Below, piece after piece: positions 5,399 through 11,827 of a stretch of 11,827 nt of DNA. Location: positions 1-11,827 of the forward strand of contig CAZQSM010000066.1 of the NCBI GenBank assembly GCA_964596065.1, in the 5' to 3' direction. The notes below the pieces were generated by a model, which worked only from the letters and a program-made list of their open reading frames with translations, was not told where the DNA came from and ran no database searches. The translations under genes were made by a program, and so were the position numbers. Each line of letters opens with the position of its first letter. Positions within the stretch are counted from its first letter, which is position 1. The DNA is from SZUA-254 sp964596065 (lineage in GTDB: Bacteria > Bacteroidota > Ignavibacteria > UBA10030 > SZUA-254).

Positions 5399-7588
5399 AT
5401 GAAAGTGGTCTTATCATTGTTCACGCTGTTCATCAGCGCGGCGACGGTCAGCGGCCAACTCACGTGGGAGCGGCTTCCGGGTCCGAATGGAACCTACAAT
5501 ATCAACAGCATCAGCGTGGACCAGGGGACCGGCCGGGTGTACGCCCTGAGCCGGGTCGGCGGCGGCATTTATACATCATCCGACGCCGGACTCACCTGGG
5601 CCCTGAAAGTCAACGGCATCCCCCCGAACATCGACATCCGGGATGTCCTCGCCACGGGCGGGGTCGCCTACGCGGCCGTGGACAAGGTTTACAAAACGAC
5701 CGATGACGGGGACACGTGGACTGAACTCGCGACCAGTCCGGCTGGAACGACCAACCTTCATATCACCCCGGGCGGGGTACTCTTCACCGGGTCCGAACTG
5801 TCGGCGGGTGGCCAGGGCATCTACCGGTCGACGGACGGAGGCGCGACGTGGGAGATCGCGTCGACCGGCCTGCCGTCGTACGTCATATTTTTTACCTACT
5901 ACCGCAGCGTCTCCGGCGTCACGTCCGACGGATCGGGGAATCTTCTCTGCAGCGTAAACTCCGGTTCGGCCGCCACGGAAGCCGGCGTCTATGTCTCGAC
6001 GAATAACGGAGACAGCTGGACCAGGTCGGTGACGGGTCTCCTCGAGCACGTCGAGGTGAGGCCGATCGCCTCCGCACCGAACGGAACGGTCTTCGTCGGT
6101 GTTCGGAACAGGATCTACCGGAGCATGGACGGCGGCACGACCTGGACGCAATCCGACTCGCTTCCGATGGCCACCACCGCGAGGACGCGGGCGATGAGCG
6201 TCAACGACGCCAACGAAGTGTTCGCCGCGACGTACACCGGCCTGTATCGGGCATCCGCCGGAGGCATCGGATGGACCCTGCTGACCGGGTCGAATCTGTC
6301 CTCCACCTCGGTGGAGGATGTCGCGACCGGTCCGGCCGGCATGGTGTACGCAGGCGGCCTGGAGCTCTGGGGCGGATTCGGCGGGATGTTCCGGTCGACC
6401 GACGGGGGGGGAACCTGGAGTGAGTCGAACCAGGGTATGAACAACGGGGCGGTGATGAGTTTGACGGTGACCCCCTCGGGCCGGATCATCAGCGGGCTGG
6501 GACGGGGACGGGTGGAATACTCGACCGACGGAGGGACCACCTTCGCGAGGACGTCGGTCCCCTACACAGGGAGTATTCTCTTCGCCGCGATCACGGCGTT
6601 GAAAGGGAATGGCCACGGCGCGGTCGTCGCCGGAGCGGGCGAAGGCGCGTTTGCCTCGACCGACGACGGTGTGTCCTGGACGAAAACCTCCACCGTCAGC
6701 GACGTGCGCGCGTTCGCCACCGACGCCGGCCAGAATTTTTACGCGGGCACCGGGTCGGGCGTCCTGAAATCCACCGACGACGGCGCGACCTGGGCCCCGA
6801 TGGGGGGAGGTGGAAACAGTTATTCGGTGTTCGTCACAGCTGCCGGAACGGTCCTCTCCGGGACGTATAATTCCGGGATCAATCGGACCACCGACGGCGG
6901 CGCGACCTGGACAAATTCGGGGACGGCGGTGTTCGGCACCATCACAGTCGGCCGGTTCATCCAGCTCACCAACGGTCACGTCTACGTGCACACACTCTTC
7001 GGGCTCTTCCGTTCAACGGACGACGGCGCCTCCTGGGCGGGCGTGACGGGGACTCCGGTCGGGACGCAGTACCGGACCCTCGCCTCCCACGGCGGTTCGA
7101 TCTACCTCGGCTCCACCTACGGGGTCCACGAATCCACCGATGGCGGCCTGAGCTGGAACAATTACCTGGACGGACTCCTCTGGACGATACTGGATTATCT
7201 TGCCGTCTCCCCCGACGGACACCTCTTCGGGAGCGGCGGGTACGGGATTTACCGCACGCCCGAAGCGCTCACGACATCGGTCGAGCTGGTCTCATCCGCC
7301 ATCCCGGAACGCATCGCAATCTCACAGAATTATCCGAACCCGTTCAATCCCGCGACCACGATCGAGTTTTCGGTACCCTCGGCGGGAGATGTCATCCTGA
7401 CGGTCTACGACGCGCTCGGCCGGATCGTCGCGACGCTGCTGCGCGAACGGAAAGAGCCGGGCGTGTATCGGACGACATGGGACGCGTCGGGGCATCCGAG
7501 CGGCGTCTATTACTGCTCCATCCGGGCGGATGTACCGGGCGGGGGGGAGCCTTTCGGTCCGGTCCGGAAGATGCTCCTGCTCAGGTAG
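5399..7588 (+). CDS. Secreted Asp-box (BNR) beta-propeller protein with T9SS sorting domain
   Basis: Exported protein of 729 residues. A Sec signal peptide (about 1-20, MKVVLSLFTLFISAATVSG then Q) precedes about 13 Asp-box repeats of the S-x-D-x-G-x-T-W type between residues 60 and 586, for example SSDAGLTW, TTDDGDTW, STDGGATW, STNNGDSW and STDGGLSW; one copy (ASAGGIGW) is degenerate. Such repeats sit on beta-propeller blades in sialidases, Vps10-like and Ycf48-like proteins. Full sialidase catalytic features were not recognised, so no enzyme activity is claimed. The last 90 or so residues form a type A sorting domain beginning near ISQNYPNPFNP (Asn644) and ending in VRKMLLLR, which targets cargo to the type IX secretion system for release or surface attachment. 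The start at 5399 is chosen from the AAGGAG spacing. It follows the kinase and regulator genes, has its own promoter and operator copy 2, and ends at a strong terminator. Its role is unknown; it may bind sugars, proteins or an envelope component. Confidence 0.9.
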   Translation: MKVVLSLFTLFISAATVSGQLTWERLPGPNGTYNINSISVDQGTGRVYALSRVGGGIYTSSDAGLTWALKVNGIPPNIDIRDVLATGGVAYAAVDKVYKTTDDGDTWTELATSPAGTTNLHITPGGVLFTGSELSAGGQGIYRSTDGGATWEIASTGLPSYVIFFTYYRSVSGVTSDGSGNLLCSVNSGSAATEAGVYVSTNNGDSWTRSVTGLLEHVEVRPIASAPNGTVFVGVRNRIYRSMDGGTTWTQSDSLPMATTARTRAMSVNDANEVFAATYTGLYRASAGGIGWTLLTGSNLSSTSVEDVATGPAGMVYAGGLELWGGFGGMFRSTDGGGTWSESNQGMNNGAVMSLTVTPSGRIISGLGRGRVEYSTDGGTTFARTSVPYTGSILFAAITALKGNGHGAVVAGAGEGAFASTDDGVSWTKTSTVSDVRAFATDAGQNFYAGTGSGVLKSTDDGATWAPMGGGGNSYSVFVTAAGTVLSGTYNSGINRTTDGGATWTNSGTAVFGTITVGRFIQLTNGHVYVHTLFGLFRSTDDGASWAGVTGTPVGTQYRTLASHGGSIYLGSTYGVHESTDGGLSWNNYLDGLLWTILDYLAVSPDGHLFGSGGYGIYRTPEALTTSVELVSSAIPERIAISQNYPNPFNPATTIEFSVPSAGDVILTVYDALGRIVATLLRERKEPGVYRTTWDASGHPSGVYYCSIRADVPGGGEPFGPVRKMLLLR
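5576..7156 (+). repeat. Tandem Asp-box coding repeats
   Basis: About 13 copies of a degenerate coding repeat for S-x-D-x-G-x-T-W, spaced irregularly (about 35-70 codons). Several copies share near-identical DNA around the motif, such as ACCGACGGCGGCGCGACC and ACCGACGACGGCGCGACC, which suggests growth by internal duplication. These are parts of the protein and not a mobile or regulatory repeat. Confidence 0.8.
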
Positions 7589-7618
7589 GACCCGGGGCCG
7601 ACCGGCACGAACAATCAG

Positions 7619-7649
7619 AATCCCGCGGGACTTCCCGCGGGATTTTTTT
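7619..7649 (+). terminator. Intrinsic terminator after secreted propeller gene
   Basis: Perfect 11-bp stem: AATCCCGCGGG (7619-7629) pairs with CCCGCGGGATT (7634-7644) across the 4-nt loop ACTT, and the T tract runs 7643-7649. It starts 30 nt after the stop at 7588 and separates this unit from the ABC transporter genes. Confidence 0.93.
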
Positions 7650-7666
7650 ATGCCCTCGCCGAATCG

Positions 7667-7672
7667 TACATT
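7667..7672 (+). promoter_or_regulatory. Possible -10 box of ABC transporter operon
   Basis: TACATT lies 5 nt before the ATG at 7678, with no Shine-Dalgarno between them. The same hexamer sits 7 nt before the ATG at 9966. The sequence 17 nt upstream is the terminator T tract (7644-7649), a poor -35. If active, the transcript would be essentially leaderless. Confidence 0.3.
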
Positions 7673-7677
7673 CATCA

Positions 7678-8382
7678 ATGCCCGAGCCGCCCCACATACA
7701 CACCGACTCCCTCTGCCGCTACTACCGCCGCGGCAGGCATGAAGTCAGGGCGCTCGACGACGTCAGCGTGTCGATCGCGCGGGGCGAGTTCGTGAGTCTC
7801 GTCGGGTCGTCGGGCTCCGGGAAAACGACGCTGCTGAACCTCCTGGCCGGCCTCGACACCCCCACCGGCGGGTCGGTCGAGTTCGACGGCGTCCGCCTCG
7901 CCGACATTCCCCGGAAGGAACGCGCCCGGCAGCGCGCCAGGAAAATCGGGATGATTTTCCAGTCGTTCAACCTGATCGCGCATTACACCGCGCTGCAGAA
8001 CGTCGAGACGGCGCTCTATTTCAACGACACGCCGCCCGCGGAACGCCGACGGCTCGCGGAAGAGGCGCTCGAAAGACTCGGCCTCTCCGACCGCCTCACG
8101 CACCGGCCCGCCGATCTCTCCGGCGGGGAACAGCAGCGGGTGGCGGTGGCCCGCGCCATCGTTAAAAAACCCGAAATCCTCTTCGCCGACGAGCCGACCG
8201 GCAACCTCGATTACGAAAATTCCCGCCTTATTTCATCGCTCATCAGGCACTATAATAATGACGGGCTCACCATCGTCCTGGTGACGCACAACCTGGAGAT
8301 GGCGCGCGAGCTCTCGCACCGTGTTGTCAGGATGGAGTACGGGCGGGTGGTGGACACGAGCCCCGGGAGGGCGATCCGGTGA
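7678..8382 (+). CDS. ABC transporter ATP-binding protein, MacB/LolD family
   Basis: Nucleotide-binding subunit of 234 residues that powers the FtsX-type permease encoded next. All ATPase motifs are intact: Walker A GSSGSGKT (43-50), Q-loop Gln95, signature LSGGEQQ (148-154), Walker B ILFADE with Glu172, D-loop GNLD and H-loop His204. The length and the DEPTGNLD form are typical of the MacB/LolD/FtsE type-VII exporters, which use ATP for work across the periplasm and do not pump substrates through a membrane channel. The ATG at 7678 is chosen because the protein then begins just before the conserved fold and after the terminator; the open frame reaches back into the preceding gene. Its stop overlaps the permease start (GTGA), showing translational coupling. 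Substrate not known. Confidence 0.93.
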   Translation: MPEPPHIHTDSLCRYYRRGRHEVRALDDVSVSIARGEFVSLVGSSGSGKTTLLNLLAGLDTPTGGSVEFDGVRLADIPRKERARQRARKIGMIFQSFNLIAHYTALQNVETALYFNDTPPAERRRLAEEALERLGLSDRLTHRPADLSGGEQQRVAVARAIVKKPEILFADEPTGNLDYENSRLISSLIRHYNNDGLTIVLVTHNLEMARELSHRVVRMEYGRVVDTSPGRAIR

Positions 8383-9842
8383 TCCTCCGCGACCTGATGG
8401 TCATTTCGACCGGCAACCTCTGGAGGATGAAGCTCCGCGCGGTGCTGACGATTTCTGGCGTCCTCATCGCGATCGCCGCCTTCGTCTCGATGGTCTCCTT
8501 CGGGGCCGGGAACCAGGAGTACATCGAGACCGAGTTCAACAAGCTCGGCCTGTTCACGACGATGCAGGTCTACCCGAAACGGGACGAGGACGTCAGGGAC
8601 AGCCTGCCGCGGCCCAAACTCGACCAGGCGGCGCTGGTGAAACTGGGCGCGGTGCCCGGCGTCAACCTCGTGTATCCCTACGACGCCGTGAGCGTGAAGG
8701 TGGCCGTCGGCGACACCGTGATTTCGACGAAGGCACAGGCGCTCCCGGCGGCCGCGATCCGGACGCGGCTTTTTTCGAAACTCGCCGCCGGGACGGTGTT
8801 CGAGACCGATTCCTCACGGTCGGTCATCGTCTCCGACGACTTGCTGAAATCGGCGGGCATTACGAACTACGATTCCGTCCTCGGGAACACCCTCGTACTC
8901 ACCGTCCGGGTTTCGCTCATCGACAGCGGCCTGTCGCATATCCTTGTCGACAGGGACGAATCGCTCCTTGACCGTGCGAAAAAAATCCATTTCGATTCGC
9001 TGCTCCACGCGGAGTACCGCGGCCGGGTGATCCGCGGCGAGGTGAGCGAGGTCGTGCGCCGGTTCGTCGACGGTTTCATCAACGCGCAGGCGGCACTCGA
9101 TGACACGCTGACGATCTGCGCGGTCCGGCTGACCGACGGCGTGGGGGGCGGCAGGATCGAGGATGTCATCATGCCGGTGATGACCGCGGTGCGGTTCAAA
9201 TCGGGGGGGTTCGGGGGAAGCCCGACCGAGATCTTCGGCGCCCTGAGCAGCGGGACGCTGTTCGACCAGGGGGAAGACGGCACGGGGCGGACCTTTTCGC
9301 GCGTGACGCTCGATTTCGACCCGAGGGTCCCCTACCGCGCGGTGAAGGACTCCGTCGAGGGGCTGGGGTACCGGGCGTTCAGCTTCGCGGAGGAGTTCGA
9401 AGAGATCCAGCAGGTGTTTCTCTACCTGAACATGGCGCTCGGCCTGATCGGGTTGATCGCCCTCACCACCGCCTCGCTCGGTATCGCCAACACGATGATC
9501 ATGTCGATCAACGAACGCCGGCGGGAGATCGGCGTGCTGAAATCGCTCGGCGCCGACGACGGCGACATCCGGAGGCTCTTCCTCGTCGAATCGGGGGTCA
9601 TCGGGATCTTCGGGACCATCGGCGGAATCGCCTTCGGGTGGACCATCACGAGGGTCGTGTCGTTCGTCGCGCAGCGATTCATGGAGGACAAGGGGATCAC
9701 GCCGATCGATCTCTTCGCGCTCCCCCTCTGGCTCATCGGGATCTCGCTGGTCGTCGGCGTCGGGGTCAGCGTCGTGGCGGGCCTCTATCCGGCGGCGAGG
9801 GCCGCCCGCGTCGATCCGGTGGCCGCGCTCCGGAACGAGTAG
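8379..9842 (+). CDS. ABC transporter permease, MacB/FtsX family
   Basis: Inner-membrane subunit of 487 residues, begun by a GTG that overlaps the ATPase stop by 4 nt. Topology fits MacB: one N-terminal helix (about 20-42), a large periplasmic domain (about 45-340), then an FtsX domain with three helices (about 346-372, 402-428 and 449-470) and the family ending YPAARAARVDPVAALRNE. The cytoplasmic loop INERRREIGVLKSLGA is the classic FtsX coupling motif. The protein is about 80 residues longer than a usual MacB-type permease of around 400. The extra length appears to lie in the periplasmic domain, at about 178-243, between LGNTLVLTVRVS and LTICAVRLTDG. No membrane-fusion protein or TolC gene adjoins it in the window. 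With the ATPase it may act as a lipoprotein, peptide or drug exporter or an envelope mechanotransmitter; the sequence does not say which. Confidence 0.9.
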   Translation: MILRDLMVISTGNLWRMKLRAVLTISGVLIAIAAFVSMVSFGAGNQEYIETEFNKLGLFTTMQVYPKRDEDVRDSLPRPKLDQAALVKLGAVPGVNLVYPYDAVSVKVAVGDTVISTKAQALPAAAIRTRLFSKLAAGTVFETDSSRSVIVSDDLLKSAGITNYDSVLGNTLVLTVRVSLIDSGLSHILVDRDESLLDRAKKIHFDSLLHAEYRGRVIRGEVSEVVRRFVDGFINAQAALDDTLTICAVRLTDGVGGGRIEDVIMPVMTAVRFKSGGFGGSPTEIFGALSSGTLFDQGEDGTGRTFSRVTLDFDPRVPYRAVKDSVEGLGYRAFSFAEEFEEIQQVFLYLNMALGLIGLIALTTASLGIANTMIMSINERRREIGVLKSLGADDGDIRRLFLVESGVIGIFGTIGGIAFGWTITRVVSFVAQRFMEDKGITPIDLFALPLWLIGISLVVGVGVSVVAGLYPAARAARVDPVAALRNE

Positions 9843-9885
9843 GTTCGACACGCGGTGACGGATACGGGCTGCCTCGGGCGGCCCG

Positions 9886-9915
9886 GACCGGCGAAATGCC
9901 GGGTCGGTGTTTTTT
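9886..9915 (+). terminator. Intrinsic terminator after ABC transporter operon
   Basis: GACCGGC (9886-9892) pairs with GCCGGGTC (9898-9905) with one bulged G, loop GAAAT, followed by GGTG and six T (9910-9915). It starts 43 nt after the permease stop and isolates the following small regulator gene. Confidence 0.7.
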
Positions 9916-9930
9916 AGGATCAGCACCCCC

Positions 9931-9958
9931 TTGAAACTCTCCCCCCTCCTGCTACATT
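9931..9958 (+). promoter_or_regulatory. Putative promoter of orphan HTH gene, leaderless
   Basis: TTGAAA (9931-9936), a 16-nt pyrimidine-rich spacer and TACATT (9953-9958). Seven nucleotides separate the -10 from the ATG at 9966, so transcription would begin at the initiation codon. No Shine-Dalgarno precedes the gene. This is the clearest leaderless arrangement in the window. Confidence 0.5.
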
Positions 9959-9965
9959 TCCGACG

Positions 9966-10181
9966 ATGGACATTCCGGAATGCCTCGGACGGTTGACGCC
10001 GTCGGAACGGACGGTGTTGCGGCTCATCGCCGAATCGATGACGACCAGGGAGATCGCGGAGTTGCTGGCGCTGAGCGAGCGGACCGTGGAAAACCGCCGG
10101 TGCGGCATCGCGCAGAAACTGGACCTCGGCGGGACGCGCGGCCTCGCGCGCTTCGCGCTGGAGCACCGGTCCGAGCTCTGA
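9966..10181 (+). CDS. Stand-alone LuxR/GerE-type HTH protein
   Basis: Small putative DNA-binding protein of 71 residues that is almost entirely a GerE/LuxR-type helix-turn-helix. LTPSERTVLRLIAESMTTREIAELL covers the first helices and SERTVENRRCGIAQKL the recognition helix. There is no receiver or ligand-binding domain. Size and plan resemble Bacillus GerE (74 residues), but orthology is not claimed. Its recognition helix differs from that of the response regulator at 4514 (SERTVENRR against SPHTVRTHIR), so it should bind other sites. It has its own promoter-like sequence and follows a terminator, which argues against it being the tail of a broken response regulator; a remnant remains possible. 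It converges on the universal stress protein gene, with 9 nt between stops and no terminator visible there. Confidence 0.75.
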   Translation: MDIPECLGRLTPSERTVLRLIAESMTTREIAELLALSERTVENRRCGIAQKLDLGGTRGLARFALEHRSEL

Positions 10182-10190
10182 CGACGACGC

Positions 10191-10691
10191 CTACCTGAAG
10201 TGCAGCTGCTCTTTCACGTCCTCCGGCAGGATGGGAGGCTGGCGCATCTCCGCCGGTTTCACGGTCAGGACGGGGACGTGTGACGTCCGCACGACCTTCT
10301 CCGCCACGCTCCCGAGGAAGATGTGGGCGAGCCCCGTGCGCCCGTGCGTCGCCATCAGGATCAGGTCGGCCTTTTCGGCCTCGGCGAGCCTGACGATCTC
10401 GGCCGCCGGGTCCCCCTTCCGGACGATGCGCTTCACGTGCGAATATTCCGCGAGGCGGTCCGCCGCAAGGCGGTTCAGGCTCTCCTCCGATTCTCCCGAC
10501 CCGGAACCGTCCCGTTTTCCCCCGGCCGGCGGAATTTTAAACACCGGGTCGGTCAACAGATGTTCGGCCTGGACGTGAAGGAAGATGACCCTGACCTCCC
10601 TCGGGAGGTTGAACATCGGGAGGTTGTCGATGACACTGAGGGAGTACTCCGAAAAATCTGTCGGGATGAGGATTTTCCTGAGACGTTTCAT
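10191..10691 (-). CDS. Universal stress protein, UspA family
   Basis: Cytoplasmic single-domain Usp of 166 residues. It begins MKRLRKILIPTDFSEYS, with the nucleotide-site Asp12, and has the C-terminal phosphate-binding stretch ATHG-X9-GS (114-128) inside MATHGRTG...GSVAEKVV, followed by VPVLTVK. This is the ATP-binding subclass pattern, apart from Ala for the first Gly as in many Usps. A flexible Gly/Ser/Lys-rich segment (about 53-70) and a C-terminal extension after VKP are the less conserved parts. The start at 10691 is chosen because AAAGGA lies 8 nt upstream and the conserved fold begins at once. An in-frame ATG at 10733 overlaps the peptidase stop (ATGA) but lacks a ribosome site and would add 14 unconserved residues. 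It probably shares a transcript with the upstream peptidase. Usps are usually induced by starvation or stress; no regulator site was seen. Confidence 0.9.
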   Translation of the reverse strand: MKRLRKILIPTDFSEYSLSVIDNLPMFNLPREVRVIFLHVQAEHLLTDPVFKIPPAGGKRDGSGSGESEESLNRLAADRLAEYSHVKRIVRKGDPAAEIVRLAEAEKADLILMATHGRTGLAHIFLGSVAEKVVRTSHVPVLTVKPAEMRQPPILPEDVKEQLHFR

Positions 10692-10706
10692 CGTGTGATT
10701 CCTTTC

Positions 10707-10721
10707 TCCCCCGTCGGGGGA
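10707..10721 (-). other. Small GC hairpin between peptidase and stress protein genes
   Basis: CCCCC and GGGGG, plus one T-A pair, form a 6-bp stem with a 3-nt loop in the 38-nt gap, just upstream of the ribosome binding site of the stress protein gene. There is no T tract, so it is not a standard terminator. It could affect translation or mRNA processing; it may also be chance in GC-rich DNA. Confidence 0.3.
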
Positions 10722-10729
10722 CTGAGCGG

Positions 10730-11827
10730 TCATCGGATATAGAGCAGTTTACGGGCCGACCGGAAGGCCGGCCCTCGTCCATCGAGCGGTTCCGTCTGCA
10801 GCTCCACCACGTAGACGCCCGTCGGGCGTCCCGAAGCGTTCCAGGCCGACTCGTATTCGCCGGGTCCCCTCTCGCCGTCGAACAGACGCGCCACGGCCTC
10901 GCCCAGGATGTTGAAGACGGTCAGCCTCACGCTGCTCCTGGCGGAGACGCCGTATCCGATCGTCGTTGAGGGATTGAACGGGTTCGGATAATTCTGCAGG
11001 AGGAAGGGGCGCTCCGGGACGGTCCCGGCCGCCGCCACGTCGAGCAGGGCGTACGAAACGGAGTCGAGGTTACGCAGGACCCACCGGCCGGGATCGATCC
11101 TGACGCTCGTCGGCTCGACGGGGATCAGAAACGTAAAATCCTGTTCCGGGAGTGAATCGACCACGACCATCGTCGTCTCCCGACCGGCCCCCGCAATCCT
11201 CACATCCAGCGGCATCGTGAAGGTTGCCGGGTTCGTCGTTCCCGTCGTCTGGACGATCCTCAGGTAGGCGGCGTACCCCACCGGCGTGAAGGACCACGTC
11301 CATCCGTACCGGTACGTCGGAAACTTTTCCCCGTAGACCCACTGGTCGAAGAAGTAACCGAGGTCGGTACCCGAGACCGTCTCGCAGGCCCGGCGGAAAT
11401 CGGCCGTGGTCGCGGCGCCGAACCTCACCGCCGTGTCAGCGGCATACGAGCGCAGCGAGGCGAAGAACGCGCTGTCGCCCAGGACGTGCCTGAGCATGTG
11501 CAGCACCGACGCGCCCTTGTTGTAGACGCGGGATCCCGCGAAGAGGTTGGTGACGTTCGCCGTGTCCTGGACGTAGAGCGTTCCGACGGCGGTCTTCGCC
11601 GAGTTGAGCTTCGTCGTCATGTAATTGTAATACGGCATCGCGCCGTAGGCGGCCTCGAAGTACACCCCCGCCAGGTATGTCGCGAAGCCCTCGTTGAGCC
11701 AGAGGTCCGCCCAGCTTCCGCAGGTGATCATGTCCCCGAACCACTGGTGGGCCAGCTCGTGCGCGACGATCGTTTCGTCGTAGCTGCCGGTCGAGGTCAT
11801 CGTCTGGTGCTCCATCGCCCCTCCCCA
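10730..11827 (-). CDS. Secreted M1-family zinc metallopeptidase with T9SS sorting domain (5' end cut)
   Basis: C-terminal 365 residues of an exported aminopeptidase-type protein; the N-terminal beta domain and signal peptide lie beyond base 11827. The first residues read WGGAMEHQTM, the M1 substrate-binding GAMEN-type motif in its GAMEH form. The zinc site HELAHQWFGD (HExxH at 11747-11761) is followed after 18 residues by the third ligand in NEGFATY, and YNKGASVLHML carries the region of the catalytic Tyr. The catalytic domain ends near FFDQWVYG, then a beta domain, then a sorting domain from LLQNYPNPFNPSTTI to ARKLLYIR for type IX secretion. It therefore probably acts outside the cell, releasing N-terminal residues from peptides; specificity cannot be read from this fragment. 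Its TGA overlaps an ATG (ATGA) in frame with the downstream universal stress protein. Family call is secure. Confidence 0.93.
   Translation of the reverse strand, partial: WGGAMEHQTMTSTGSYDETIVAHELAHQWFGDMITCGSWADLWLNEGFATYLAGVYFEAAYGAMPYYNYMTTKLNSAKTAVGTLYVQDTANVTNLFAGSRVYNKGASVLHMLRHVLGDSAFFASLRSYAADTAVRFGAATTADFRRACETVSGTDLGYFFDQWVYGEKFPTYRYGWTWSFTPVGYAAYLRIVQTTGTTNPATFTMPLDVRIAGAGRETTMVVVDSLPEQDFTFLIPVEPTSVRIDPGRWVLRNLDSVSYALLDVAAAGTVPERPFLLQNYPNPFNPSTTIGYGVSARSSVRLTVFNILGEAVARLFDGERGPGEYESAWNASGRPTGVYVVELQTEPLDGRGPAFRSARKLLYIR

Noticed and set aside
5576..6991. 471-codon open frame on the minus strand inside the Asp-box protein gene
   Set aside because: Repetitive Arg/Gly/Pro-rich translation is the reverse complement of the Asp-box repeats; no recognisable domain.
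5399..7588. Annotation of the Asp-box protein as a sialidase
   Set aside because: Asp-boxes are structural and occur in many propellers; the Arg triad and FRIP-type motif of sialidases were not recognised.
8814..10166. 450-codon minus-strand open frame across the permease and HTH genes
   Set aside because: Runs through two genes and the terminator between them, with a His/Asp/Arg/Pro-rich shadow translation.
10182..10190. Bidirectional terminator between the convergent HTH and stress protein genes
   Set aside because: The gap is only 9 nt and no stem-loop with flanking T/A tracts was found.

Overview
The window looks like a chromosomal segment of a high-GC member of the FCB superphylum, most likely the Bacteroidota/Ignavibacteria-like lineages. 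The main evidence is two proteins ending in a Por/T9SS-type C-terminal sorting domain with the QNYPNPFNP signature, one whole at 5399-7588 and one on the cut gene at the right edge. A two-component sensor with a Reg_prop/Y_Y_Y ectodomain and a Bacteroidota-style LysA agree with this. The phylum is an inference; the sequence shows no rRNA or other marker gene.

Layout. (1) 1-1214, minus: lysA (diaminopimelate decarboxylase), cut at its 3' end by the window edge. (2) 1215-1349: a divergent intergenic region with two back-to-back sigma70-like promoters. (3) 1350-7588, plus: a sensor histidine kinase with periplasmic beta-propellers, a NarL/FixJ-type response regulator, and a secreted Asp-box (BNR) propeller protein with a T9SS tail, ending at a strong intrinsic terminator. 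(4) 7678-9842, plus: a MacB/LolD-type ABC ATPase and an FtsX/MacB-type permease overlapping by 4 nt, followed by a second terminator. (5) 9966-10181, plus: a stand-alone 71-residue LuxR-type HTH protein. (6) 10191-11827, minus: a universal stress protein downstream of a secreted M1 metallopeptidase that runs off the right edge.

The most interesting part is the sensor-regulator-propeller block. A nearly identical 24-nt element (22/24 matches), built around the inverted repeat AATACC-N8-GGTATT, lies just before the response regulator gene and again just before the secreted propeller gene. Both copies read as a NarL-type 7-2-7 site (TACCGCT-N2-TGKGGTA) and abut a -35-like hexamer followed by 17 nt and a -10-like hexamer. 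I infer that the regulator activates its own gene and the secreted propeller gene from a class II position (centre near -43). The module would then sense an envelope or extracellular signal through one propeller protein and induce export of another.

The remaining genes are recognisable families. Several plus-strand genes have a -10-like hexamer 5-7 nt before the ATG and no usable Shine-Dalgarno sequence, which suggests leaderless transcripts. No tRNA, rRNA, CRISPR array, insertion sequence or phage gene was seen.
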